A DNA stretch of 64,000 nt. Origin: Flavobacterium sp. (GTDB lineage: Bacteria > Bacteroidota > Bacteroidia > Flavobacteriales > Flavobacteriaceae). Below the pieces are notes generated by a model that saw nothing but the letters and a program-made list of their open reading frames with translations, was not told the DNA's origin and searched no databases. The stretch is taken from NCBI GenBank assembly GCA_015234525.1, contig JADGMX010000041.1, forward strand, positions 124,001-188,000. The letters are read 5' to 3'. Position numbers and translations under genes: made by a program. How positions within the stretch are numbered: the stretch's first letter is position 1; each line of letters begins with the position of its first letter. Below are positions 44,681 through 53,600 of the stretch, piece after piece.

Positions 44681-45814
44681 ATGCACATTGGACTCCTAAC
44701 ATCTGAATATCCTTATGAAGGTTCGCCCAGAAGTGGTGGCATTGGAACCAGCATCAAAAATCTGGCAGTCGAACTTGTCAAATGTGGCGTTCGGGTAAGT
44801 GTTTTTGCACACTCGCAAGATAAGGATGAGGTTAGAACCGAGGAAGACGTTGAGATCCATCTGATAAAATCCCGAAAATATTCAATTTTTACGTTTTATA
44901 AGTATCGGAAATACGTTCAAAAGTATGTCAATCAGCAGATTCACCGTAGTGAAATTGATGTCGTAGAAGCCCCTGACTGGACGGGTTTTACGGCGTTTAT
45001 GAAGTTTGATGCGCCGCTGGTAATCCGTTTTCATGGAAGTGATGCCTATTTCTGCAAACTCGAAAACCGACGTCAAAAAATTAAGAATTTTATCTTTGAA
45101 TGGCTGGCATTGCAAGGTGCCGACGCATTTGTGAGTCCGACGAATTATGCCGGAAAAGTGACATCTGAAATTTTCAATCTTCAGAAGGAATTCACCAGAA
45201 TCCATTACGGGATCTCGCTTTCAAAATTCGAAAATCAGCAGCCTGAAAATTTTGAAAATGGACTGATCTTATATATTGGTACGGTCATCCGAAAAAAAGG
45301 TGTGCTTGAATTGCCATCGATCATGAAAAAAGTATCGGCACGGTTTCCCCGGGCAAAATTGGTTTTAATCGGCGCCGATTCGCCTGATATTAGTACAGGT
45401 TCATCGTCGACCTGGAAGATGATCGAAGCAGAATTTGACGGGAATGCAAAATACCTGGGTAAAGTGCCATATGTGGAAGTGCAGCAATATCTCAGGAATG
45501 CACATGTTTGCGTGTTTCCAACATTTGCTGAAACCCTTGGCATGGTTACCATTGAAGCCATGGCGATGCAAAAGCCGGTCGTAAACAGCAATTATGGCTG
45601 GGCGCAGGAAATCATTACTGATGGTGAAAGCGGATTTTTAGTGGATCCCGCAGACCATGATTTGTTTTCAGAAAGAATATTTTCGTTGTTAAGCGATCCT
45701 GAACGTTGCAAAACGATTGGGAAAAATGCCAGAGAACGTGTTGATGAAAGATTTAACATCGAAAAAACTGTTTATCAAAACATCGAGTTGTATAAATCGC
45801 TTTCAAAATCATGA
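44681..45814 (+). CDS. Glycosyltransferase family 4 protein
   Basis: This 377-residue GT-B enzyme starts HIGLLTSEYPYEGSPRSGGIGTSI with the glycine-rich loop typical of GT4 and GT5, and contains VRFHGSDAYFC-like (IRFHGSDAYF) acceptor-side residues. IGTVIRKKGVLELPSIMKK and FPTFAETLGMVTIEAMAMQKPV mark the donor domain. The donor sugar is unknown. It lies 3 bp after the previous gene and overlaps the next one in ATGA. Confidence 0.88.
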   Translation: MHIGLLTSEYPYEGSPRSGGIGTSIKNLAVELVKCGVRVSVFAHSQDKDEVRTEEDVEIHLIKSRKYSIFTFYKYRKYVQKYVNQQIHRSEIDVVEAPDWTGFTAFMKFDAPLVIRFHGSDAYFCKLENRRQKIKNFIFEWLALQGADAFVSPTNYAGKVTSEIFNLQKEFTRIHYGISLSKFENQQPENFENGLILYIGTVIRKKGVLELPSIMKKVSARFPRAKLVLIGADSPDISTGSSSTWKMIEAEFDGNAKYLGKVPYVEVQQYLRNAHVCVFPTFAETLGMVTIEAMAMQKPVVNSNYGWAQEIITDGESGFLVDPADHDLFSERIFSLLSDPERCKTIGKNARERVDERFNIEKTVYQNIELYKSLSKS

Positions 45815-47352
45815 TTCTCGTTTATCAGGACAGTCGGAAAGTTACTTCGGTTGAAACGTTATGCGAAAGTTTCAAGCCACTTTTTCGCAGCGAAATTATA
45901 TGTGATGTGTTATTTGAGTTAGCGCAAAACCATCCGGATCAACTGATTATTTGGTGTCATGACGATTGTAAAAATCTACTTGATGTAGCATCCATTCAGG
46001 ATATTTTCACACACAACAATATGTTGGCGAGTTACAATCCAACTTCCAATTTTCTTCCCGAATCAATCGGTTATGTTGAGGAAAGTTCGTTCATAAAAGT
46101 CAACAAAAGTGTGCGGTTTCCCACATGGAGGATGAGTAGTCTGGTAGGTGGAATTCATGCCTCAACACTCAACTTGAAAAGCGTCAAAAAACTGCGTTCC
46201 ATCTCATTTGACTATTTTTTGAATTCGGTGGCAAAACTCGGAATGCCAAATGGACTTCGATGTTATTCTGATCCTCGATTTTTGAACGGTAAGGCATCAG
46301 TCGTCACCCGATCGGCTTCAACTGCTCAATTGTTCGAATTTGTCGGTCAGCATTACAAAAAGAGTTGGGTCTTTCTCATGTTGCTAAATTTTATTTTGTA
46401 TCAAAAGAAATATCCGATTTGGAGTGCGATAAGGAGTTTATTTTATGCCCGCAGACGACTGTCATTCATAGAACTGAGTACCATTCCCGTAAAGGGGCAT
46501 ACTGAAATGCCCTTAGAAAAAACAATCGATGTTTTGATTCCGACGATAGGCCGCGAGTCATATTTGCTCGATTTTTTGAATGACTTAAAAAGTCAGACAC
46601 TTTTGCCGAAACGCATCATTATCGTTGAGCAAAATCCGCTTGAGGGAAGCAAGTCCGCGTTAGAATATTTATACGATCGTCAGTGGCCGTTTGCGATTAA
46701 ACATATTTTTATTCATCAAAGTGGCGTTTGCAATGCGAGGAATTTGGCTTTGAGCGAACTCAAGAATGATTGGGTTTTTTTAGCTGACGACGATATTCGG
46801 ATCGAAAGTGATTTTCTGGAGCGCGCCATGAATCAGATTTATGAGAATGGAAACCAGGTCAATAATATTTGTTGTTTGCAAAAGGGACAAAAGTCAGAGG
46901 TCAAAATCGTCCATCAGACCACGATTTTCGGTTCAGGGTGCTCGATTGTCAGTGCAAAGAGTATTGGCGACTCGACATTCAATACCGCGTTCGAATTTGG
47001 CTTTGGTGAGGACAGCGATTTTGGTTGTCAATTGATGAATAAGGGATATTCGATCGAATATTTGCCGAAACCGATTATATTGCACCTCAAAGCGCCGATG
47101 GGTGGATTTAGAATTAAACCTGTTCATGCGTGGGCAGCCGATTCAATTCAACCGAAACCATCGCCAACAGTGATGCTTTTCAAAATGAAGAACCATACAA
47201 AGGAACAATTGCAAGGGTATAAAATCATCTTGTTCTTTAAGTATTATCCGTTACAAAGCATTAGAAATCCAATCCGTTATTTTAAATCGATGTCGAAACA
47301 ATGGAGCAGAAGTGTATTTTATGCGCAATGGTTATTAAACAATAGACGATGA
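45811..47352 (+). CDS. Two-part glycosyltransferase family 2 protein
   Basis: This 513-residue protein has an N-terminal region (about 1-220) without an obvious nucleotide-sugar motif (LIIWCHDDCKNLL, YNPTSNFLPESIGYVEES). A GT2 domain follows from about residue 235 (IDVLIPTIGRESYLLDFL, IIVEQNP, CNARNLAL, VFLADDDIRIESDF with DDD as metal site, and GFGEDSDFGCQLM). The N-terminal half may be a degenerate second GT-A domain or an acceptor-recognition domain. It is longer than usual for single-domain GT2. Both junctions are ATGA overlaps. Confidence 0.75.
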   Translation: MILVYQDSRKVTSVETLCESFKPLFRSEIICDVLFELAQNHPDQLIIWCHDDCKNLLDVASIQDIFTHNNMLASYNPTSNFLPESIGYVEESSFIKVNKSVRFPTWRMSSLVGGIHASTLNLKSVKKLRSISFDYFLNSVAKLGMPNGLRCYSDPRFLNGKASVVTRSASTAQLFEFVGQHYKKSWVFLMLLNFILYQKKYPIWSAIRSLFYARRRLSFIELSTIPVKGHTEMPLEKTIDVLIPTIGRESYLLDFLNDLKSQTLLPKRIIIVEQNPLEGSKSALEYLYDRQWPFAIKHIFIHQSGVCNARNLALSELKNDWVFLADDDIRIESDFLERAMNQIYENGNQVNNICCLQKGQKSEVKIVHQTTIFGSGCSIVSAKSIGDSTFNTAFEFGFGEDSDFGCQLMNKGYSIEYLPKPIILHLKAPMGGFRIKPVHAWAADSIQPKPSPTVMLFKMKNHTKEQLQGYKIILFFKYYPLQSIRNPIRYFKSMSKQWSRSVFYAQWLLNNRR

Positions 47353-48347
47353 AATTTGCGCTGATCATTTGCACATATATGCGGCCAAAATCGCTACAAA
47401 TCTTACTGGAGTCGGTACGGATTCAAACGCTTTATCCCGATGAAATACTAATTGTAGACGGTTCGACGAATGATGAAACTTCGGCGATGCTGGAATCTAA
47501 TCATTATCAAAATCTGCGTTATTTTAAAGTATCTGACGACCAACGCGGACTCACCAAACAACGGAATGTCGGCATTGATATGTCTGGTGCCGAAAGTGAA
47601 ATCTTGTGTTTTCTGGATGATGATACGATTTTAGATGCAAAATATTTTGAAAACTTGCTGGCAACCTACAACCGATTTCCGAATGCACTTGGCGTGAGCG
47701 GTTATATTACCAATGAAGGTGGCGCTTGGAAATACATGGGTGATCACTACCGTGTTAAAATCGACGAATATTACTTTGATGGTTTTATCCGGCCGGATTC
47801 GAGTCGGAATATTTTACGAAAAAAGCTGAATCTAATTAGCGATGTTCCACCGGGTTTTATGCCGACATTCTCGCATGGAAGAAGTACAGGATACTTACCT
47901 CCAACGGGAAAAACCTACAGGGTCGAGCAAATGATGGGTGGTGTCTCGTCGTTTAAAAGGTCAGTTTTTGAAAATATTCGCTTTTCAACGTTCTTCGAAG
48001 GTTACGGATTGTATGAAGACGCGGATTTTACATTACGAGTTTCGAAAATCGGAAGTTTATACGTGAATACTGCGGCAAAAGTTGAACATCACCACGACAG
48101 TTCCGGAAGGCCGAATATGTTTAAATACGGCGAAATGGTGGTGCGAAACGGCTATTATGTGTGGCGGGTTGGTCACCCTGATCCCGATTTGAAATCGAAG
48201 TTGAAATGGCACGCAATCACGTTATTACTAACCGGAATCAGATTCGTAAATATCTTCACGACAGCTAAACGCAAAGAAGCTGCGTCTGAAACTTTTGGGA
48301 GATTGTCGGCATATGTTAAATTGTTTTTTAACGCGCCAAAGCCATGA
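47349..48347 (+). CDS. Glycosyltransferase family 2 protein
   Basis: This 332-residue GT-A enzyme opens FALIICTYMRPKSLQILLESV, with IVDGSTNDET, GLTKQRNVGID, CFLDDDTILDAKYF (DDD metal site) and GYGLYEDADFTLRVSK near the end of the core. A C-terminal extension of about 70 residues is present. The donor is unknown. It is coupled on both sides by 4-bp ATGA overlaps. Confidence 0.87.
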   Translation: MKFALIICTYMRPKSLQILLESVRIQTLYPDEILIVDGSTNDETSAMLESNHYQNLRYFKVSDDQRGLTKQRNVGIDMSGAESEILCFLDDDTILDAKYFENLLATYNRFPNALGVSGYITNEGGAWKYMGDHYRVKIDEYYFDGFIRPDSSRNILRKKLNLISDVPPGFMPTFSHGRSTGYLPPTGKTYRVEQMMGGVSSFKRSVFENIRFSTFFEGYGLYEDADFTLRVSKIGSLYVNTAAKVEHHHDSSGRPNMFKYGEMVVRNGYYVWRVGHPDPDLKSKLKWHAITLLLTGIRFVNIFTTAKRKEAASETFGRLSAYVKLFFNAPKP

Positions 48348-49405
48348 AAACAATTTTTATCGGAATGACTATCAACGACGGTTCAGTAACCGAATTTTTT
48401 CTGAACCTTGCAAACCGACTTTCAAAAAAGTACCAGGTCGTGATAATCGCCGATAAAATCGAAACGCAGCCTGTTGCCGTCAACCCATCGATAAGAGTTT
48501 TCCAATGGCCATCTGAACGTCCAACCAAGTTCAGGGATTTTATTTTTCTGGCGAAATTGATCAAAAAATACCGGCCGATTTTGATGCTGTCGATGTTTAG
48601 TTCGGTCAATATTTTTCTGGTCGCTGGTTTCATATTTCGCATCAAACACCGAATTGCATGGGCACGGACGATTTCGTCTGCATTCAGTTTGAAAAGTTCG
48701 CTGGCGAAACGTAAAAGTTTAGTTTACAAATTGGCATCGCGAATTTTTGCGAATTCGGTTTCAACAAAAAATGATCTAATTGAAACTTTCAATGTGCCTT
48801 CCAATAAAATTACGGTGATTTCAAATGCGGTGCGAAAGCCGGAATTTCAGACCTCGGTTGATGATAATCTGATAACTTTTGTCGGCCGAATGCACCCGTC
48901 AAAGGGAATTGATACTTTGCTCAAGGCGATGCCGAAAGTTGTTTCAAAATTTCCGAAAATCAGGTTGCAAATTATTGGCGGCGGCGATCAGCAACCTTTT
49001 GTCGAACTTGCCGAAAAGCTTCAGGTGTCAAATAACGTAGTTTTCCGTGGAAGGCAGACCAAGGATGTACTTTTGCGCGAATTGTCAAGATCCTACTTTT
49101 CGTTGGTTCCGTCGGTAGTGGAGGCATTCGGATTTGTGATTATTGAGAGTTTTTCGGTTTGTACGCCGGTAATCGGATCAAACAGTAGCGGAATAGCCGA
49201 GGTAGTTCGACATGGTCAGGACGGATTTCTGTTTGAAACCGGTAATTCCGACGATTTAGCCGAAAAGATGCTACATTTGCTCGCAGATAAGGAGTTGCGC
49301 GATAAATTTGGTCAGAATTGCCATCGTCGATTCGCTGAAGAATATGAGATTGATAATGTTGCCGAAGTGGTTTCAAAGAAAATTTCGCTGCTTATCAACG
49401 CCTAA
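48344..49405 (+). CDS. Glycosyltransferase family 4 protein (tandem copy 1)
   Basis: This 353-residue GT-B enzyme starts MKTIFIGMTINDGSVTEFFL. FVGRMHPSKGIDTLLKAMPKV and VPSVVEAFGFVIIESFSVCTPVIGSNSSGI mark the donor domain. It shares motifs with the next gene: WPSERPTKF, SVNIFL, LVYKL, NDLIE. This is a clear sign of tandem gene duplication. The substrate is unknown. It overlaps the preceding gene by 4 bp. Confidence 0.88.
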   Translation: MKTIFIGMTINDGSVTEFFLNLANRLSKKYQVVIIADKIETQPVAVNPSIRVFQWPSERPTKFRDFIFLAKLIKKYRPILMLSMFSSVNIFLVAGFIFRIKHRIAWARTISSAFSLKSSLAKRKSLVYKLASRIFANSVSTKNDLIETFNVPSNKITVISNAVRKPEFQTSVDDNLITFVGRMHPSKGIDTLLKAMPKVVSKFPKIRLQIIGGGDQQPFVELAEKLQVSNNVVFRGRQTKDVLLRELSRSYFSLVPSVVEAFGFVIIESFSVCTPVIGSNSSGIAEVVRHGQDGFLFETGNSDDLAEKMLHLLADKELRDKFGQNCHRRFAEEYEIDNVAEVVSKKISLLINA

Positions 49406-49418
49406 TTCTTTTTATTTT

Positions 49419-50486
49419 ATGAAGAAAACTATAGTTCTTTCATTTAGCATTGCCGGTTCGTCTGCCTCAGATTATTTTATCAGGTTGAGCAACCGTTTTG
49501 CGCAGGAATTTAAAGTTGTCATCGTAACCGATAATATTGATAAACATTCGCAACTACTTAATTCTGACATTCAACTGCATAAATGGCCTTCACGACGACC
49601 TACGAAATTTGAAGATTTCCGATTTTTATATAGATTGTTAAAAGCGGAACGGCCAAAACTTGCTATTTCAATGTTCGGTTCGGTCAATATTTTTCTGATT
49701 TGTGGATGGCTATTAAATATTCGCAATAGCGTTGCTTGGGTACGAACCTTAAGCACACAATTTCCTCAAAAACGAATAATGATTTTAAGGAAAAGGCTTG
49801 TTTACAAACTTTCAACGTTGTTGATTGCAAATTCTGCTGCAACTAAAAACGACCTGATTGATGTTTATAAAGTAGCGCCTAAGAAAATTACGGTTTTGCC
49901 AAATGCGGTGCCGAATTATTATTCCGCGATCGAAACCTCGGGGATTGATAATGATTTAATTGTTTATATTGGGCGGCTACATCAGTCGAAAGGCGTCGAT
50001 GTCTTGTTGAAGGCTTTTGCACAAGTTATTGCTGATTTCCCCTTGGCAAAGTTGCTGATTGTAGGAAATGGACCCGAAAAAAACAATCTCGAAAACTTGG
50101 TTCAGGATCTGAAACTAGATAGTGTTACGTTTCTGGATTTTGTTCCTAAACAACAGGTTTTAAAGTTTTTTAAAAGTGCGTATTGCTCCGTTATTCCGAG
50201 CGCTACTGAAGCTTTCGGTTTTACTGTTATCGAGGCGATGAGTATGAAGACATGTGTAATTGGCGCCAACAATACCGGAATAAAAGAAATCATCGTTGAT
50301 GGCGAATCAGGGTTGCAATTCGAAACTGGCAATTTCGCAGATCTTAGCGAAAAAATTAAACGAGTTTTTTCAGATCGTAATTTACGTGATTCGTTAGCCA
50401 TAAATGGTTACAAGCGATTTTGTGATCTTTATGAAGTCGATTTTGCAGTTGAACGCGATTTTCAATACTTTAAAAAGTTACTATGA
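49419..50486 (+). CDS. Glycosyltransferase family 4 protein (tandem copy 2)
   Basis: This 355-residue GT-B enzyme starts MKKTIVLSFSIAGSSASDYFI. WPSRRPTKF, SVNIFLI, AWVRTLS, LVYKLS, YIGRLHQSKGVDVLLKAFAQV and IPSATEAFGFTVIEAMSMKTCVIGANNTGI align with the gene before it. It is a diverged paralogue, probably with its own donor or linkage. The ATG at 49419 is chosen because the sequence match begins there; a longer in-frame start at 49308 would lie inside the previous gene. Confidence 0.88.
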   Translation: MKKTIVLSFSIAGSSASDYFIRLSNRFAQEFKVVIVTDNIDKHSQLLNSDIQLHKWPSRRPTKFEDFRFLYRLLKAERPKLAISMFGSVNIFLICGWLLNIRNSVAWVRTLSTQFPQKRIMILRKRLVYKLSTLLIANSAATKNDLIDVYKVAPKKITVLPNAVPNYYSAIETSGIDNDLIVYIGRLHQSKGVDVLLKAFAQVIADFPLAKLLIVGNGPEKNNLENLVQDLKLDSVTFLDFVPKQQVLKFFKSAYCSVIPSATEAFGFTVIEAMSMKTCVIGANNTGIKEIIVDGESGLQFETGNFADLSEKIKRVFSDRNLRDSLAINGYKRFCDLYEVDFAVERDFQYFKKLL

Positions 50487-51412
50487 GAGGTTTGAAATAT
50501 AATTTTGCCAAATTGGTTTGCAAAGTGCTTCCACCGATTATTTCGCAGACGGTGCGCCATCTAATAATACCAAATTCCGATGGACTGATACTGAACAAAA
50601 AGTTCGTGGCAAAAAGCTTTACCGGAAGTCTCTTTACAGGAAATACCGCTGATTTTCACGCGTTCAGAATTAGCATTCATGGTTATTTTGATTGGCGGAA
50701 TGTGGTTATTGCCAACGTTGTTTTGAAAAATATACCTGGAAATATCATTGAAGTTGGAGCAAACATTGGAACTGAAACCATTTCGTTTTCTGACATTGCA
50801 CAAAAGGTCGGTCGTCAGGTTGTAGCCTTCGAACCGCTAACGTCTAATTTCGAGGTGCTCACTGAAAACATAAAGCTTAACAGAACCACCAACGTTCAAG
50901 TTCATAAATGTTTAGTTTCAGACCATATTGGAACCGCCAACTTCAAAATCCCGGAGGCAAATTTTTCAGGCTCCGGACATATTACTACCAATGATGCCGA
51001 AGAAGATGTTGAAGAAATTTCCGTTGTAACACTCGACAATATTTTACAAGATATGCCGGTGTCGATCATCGCAATTGACGTGGAAGGCTTTGAATATCAG
51101 GTTATGACCGGTGCGAAAAATAGTATAATGACTAACCGACCTGCGATTATCGTAGAGGTCAATAAGAATTATTTACGAAAAAGAGCCGGGTTGTCGTTGG
51201 AGACATTCTACAAGTTTTTTACTGATAATAATTACAATTGTTTCTACATTAATAAATTGGGAATTGATAAGGTTGATATTTCCGATTTTACCGTGAAGTC
51301 AAATAAAAATTGGGTTTGTATTCCGTCAGAACACCACAATTTGCATTCGAAAATATCGACATCTCTGGCTATTAATGGATTGAATCCGCTATTTTCTTAC
51401 TTTCACTTTTAA
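50483..51412 (+). CDS. FkbM-family methyltransferase
   Basis: This 309-residue protein contains the FkbM layout. Motif I is IIEVGANIGTETI (E90 to about 100), then VVAFEPLTSNFEVL, VSDHIGTANF, VVTLDNIL, IIAIDVEGFEYQVMTGA and IIVEVNKNYL. The family O-methylates sugars and other natural-product hydroxyl groups using SAM. It would methylate a sugar of the glycan. It overlaps the tandem GT4 by 4 bp and the next GT4 by one base. Confidence 0.9.
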   Translation: MRGLKYNFAKLVCKVLPPIISQTVRHLIIPNSDGLILNKKFVAKSFTGSLFTGNTADFHAFRISIHGYFDWRNVVIANVVLKNIPGNIIEVGANIGTETISFSDIAQKVGRQVVAFEPLTSNFEVLTENIKLNRTTNVQVHKCLVSDHIGTANFKIPEANFSGSGHITTNDAEEDVEEISVVTLDNILQDMPVSIIAIDVEGFEYQVMTGAKNSIMTNRPAIIVEVNKNYLRKRAGLSLETFYKFFTDNNYNCFYINKLGIDKVDISDFTVKSNKNWVCIPSEHHNLHSKISTSLAINGLNPLFSYFHF

Positions 51413-52530
51413 TGAAGCTAGCTGTTTTTTCACATGTTATTCACTGTCAAAAAGGCGACAAAATTTACGGCTATGGTCCCTATGTTCGTGAGATGAATAT
51501 GTGGTTTCCCTTTTTTGACCAGGTTGAAATCGTAGCGCCGTTGGAAAGTCGCGATGTTGATCATATTGATTTGAGTTATCAGGCAAAAAGTTTGTCCTTT
51601 ACCAAAGTGCCGGCCATAAGCCTTACTTCATTTACCCAAATCGCAAGAACAATTTTTAAACTTCCCACGTTACTACTTACTATTTTTAAGTCAATGCGCG
51701 GTGCCGATCACATCCATCTGCGTTGTCCCGGAAATATGGGATTACTGGGTTGTATCGTTCAAATCTTGTTTCCCAAAAAGAAAAAAACCGCCAAATACGC
51801 CGGGAATTGGGATCCAAGCGCCGATCAGCCATTTAGCTACCGATTACAAAAATGGATATTGAACAACACCTTTCTTACCCGAAATATGCAGGTAATGGCA
51901 TATGGAAAATGGGAGGGAAGTTCGTCAAATATTCAGTCGTTTTTTACGGCTACCTATTACGAATCGGATAAAACCGACTGCGAGCCGCGAAAATTAAATA
52001 GTGTCATCAAATTTGTGTTCGCCGGAACGTTGTCGGAAGGAAAATGTCCGCTTTATGCGGTGAAACTGGTCGAAAAGTTACATCGGCATGGTATAAAAGC
52101 AACCTTGGATTTTTATGGCGAAGGTCAAGAGCGAACAGCCATTGAAAAATACGTAGCCGATAATGGACTACATCATGTAATTCATCTGCACGGAAATAAG
52201 CCAGAACAGCAGTTGCGACAAGCCTATCAACAATCGCATTTCTTAATTTTGCCATCTAAAAGCGAGGGCTGGCCAAAAGTAGTTGCCGAATCGATGTTTT
52301 GGGCAAGCGTGCCAATCTCGACTTCAATATCTTGCGTGCCATTCATGATCGGAAACGGCTCGCGTGGGATGCTTTTAAATTTGTCTGAAGACGACGATTC
52401 CCAGCAGATTCTGGACCTAATAAATGATCCTGAAAAATATGAAGCGATGGCATACGAAGCAATGAGTTGGTCGCGAAATTACACAATGGATTTCTTTGAA
52501 CTTGAAATTAAAAGACTGATTCACGGATGA
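51412..52530 (+). CDS. Glycosyltransferase family 4 protein
   Basis: This 372-residue GT-B enzyme begins KLAVFSHVIHCQKGDKIYGYGPYVREM. FAGTLSEGKCPLYAVKLVEKL and LPSKSEGWPKVVAESMFWASVPISTSISCVP form the donor half. The middle segment AKYAGNWDPSADQPFSYRLQKWIL recurs in GT4 enzymes of capsule loci. The donor is unknown. The start shares a base with the preceding stop and the end overlaps the next gene in ATGA. Confidence 0.86.
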   Translation: MKLAVFSHVIHCQKGDKIYGYGPYVREMNMWFPFFDQVEIVAPLESRDVDHIDLSYQAKSLSFTKVPAISLTSFTQIARTIFKLPTLLLTIFKSMRGADHIHLRCPGNMGLLGCIVQILFPKKKKTAKYAGNWDPSADQPFSYRLQKWILNNTFLTRNMQVMAYGKWEGSSSNIQSFFTATYYESDKTDCEPRKLNSVIKFVFAGTLSEGKCPLYAVKLVEKLHRHGIKATLDFYGEGQERTAIEKYVADNGLHHVIHLHGNKPEQQLRQAYQQSHFLILPSKSEGWPKVVAESMFWASVPISTSISCVPFMIGNGSRGMLLNLSEDDDSQQILDLINDPEKYEAMAYEAMSWSRNYTMDFFELEIKRLIHG

Positions 52531-53600
52531 GAATAGTTCAAATCATAGATTCGCTTGAAGCCGGTGGTGCAGAACGCATGGCAGTTAATTACGCCAACGA
52601 ACTTTCGGCTCAAATTGCTTTTTCTGGACTGGTTTGCAGCAGAGCGGAGGGAAGCCTGAAGGAGTTCATCAATCCGAAAGTCAATTTTTTATTTTTGGAA
52701 CGTAAAAGAACACTCGATCTGAAAGCGATATTTCGGTTGCGAAAATTTTGCATCGACAACAAAATCGACTTTGTTCATGCGCACAGCAGTTCTTATTTTT
52801 TAGCGACTCTTGTTAAACTCACGTATCCAAAATTGAAAATCGTTTGGCATGACCATAACGGCATGAGTGAATTTCTCAATTCGCGCGAATCGGCGATGAT
52901 TAAGCATGCGTCGCGATTTTTCCGCGGAATCATTGTTGTTAACAATAATCTAAAAATGTGGGCAGCATCAAAACTTCATTGTAAGGAAGTGCTTTATCTG
53001 CCAAATTTCACTGCCGTGGATCAAAATCAGGAACGTTCAACCGTTTTGCACGGATCGCAAGGCAAACGTATCCTTTGCCTGGCAAATCTCAGATCACAGA
53101 AAAATCATCTGATGCTTTTGCAAATAGCCGAAAAACTGCAGCAAACTCATCCCGAATGGACGTTTCACCTTGTTGGCAAAGATTTTCAGGACGACTATTC
53201 AACTGAAATAAAACGGCAAATCAGCTCGCTAAATCTTCAACAGGCGGTTTTTTTATATGATAGTCGCACCGACATTTCAGCAATTATAAGTCAGGCCGAC
53301 ATTGCGATTCTGACGTCATCATCTGAAGGACTTCCGGTTGCGCTTCTCGAGTACGGATTGCATCAAAAACCAATCGTCGTAACAACGGTGGGCGAAATTC
53401 CGCAAATCATCACAAACGGTGTCGACGGACTCATGGTTGCGCCCGACGATCCAAACGGATTTTACAATTCGCTGACGACTTTAATCGAAAATCCGGATCT
53501 TCGCCAAAAATACGCCTCGGCATTAAAGCAAACTATTATGCGAAATAACTTTGGAAGCAACGTAATTTCGCAATATTTAAACTGGATTGATAATTTATGA
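52527..53600 (+). CDS. Glycosyltransferase family 4 protein
   Basis: This 357-residue GT-B enzyme starts RIVQIIDSLEAGGAERMAVNYA, the standard GT4 glycine-rich start, with HAHSSSYFLATLV and HDHNGMSEF for the acceptor side. CLANLRSQKNHLMLLQIAEKL and LTSSSEGLPVALLEYGLHQKPIVVTTVGEIP follow on the donor side. The donor is unknown. It overlaps both neighbours by 4 bp and precedes the Wzy-like membrane protein. Confidence 0.88.
   Translation: MRIVQIIDSLEAGGAERMAVNYANELSAQIAFSGLVCSRAEGSLKEFINPKVNFLFLERKRTLDLKAIFRLRKFCIDNKIDFVHAHSSSYFLATLVKLTYPKLKIVWHDHNGMSEFLNSRESAMIKHASRFFRGIIVVNNNLKMWAASKLHCKEVLYLPNFTAVDQNQERSTVLHGSQGKRILCLANLRSQKNHLMLLQIAEKLQQTHPEWTFHLVGKDFQDDYSTEIKRQISSLNLQQAVFLYDSRTDISAIISQADIAILTSSSEGLPVALLEYGLHQKPIVVTTVGEIPQIITNGVDGLMVAPDDPNGFYNSLTTLIENPDLRQKYASALKQTIMRNNFGSNVISQYLNWIDNL

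Noticed and set aside
49308..49418. Upstream extension of tandem GT4 copy 2
   Set aside because: It lies within the preceding gene and has no similarity to glycosyltransferases; the match begins at 49419.
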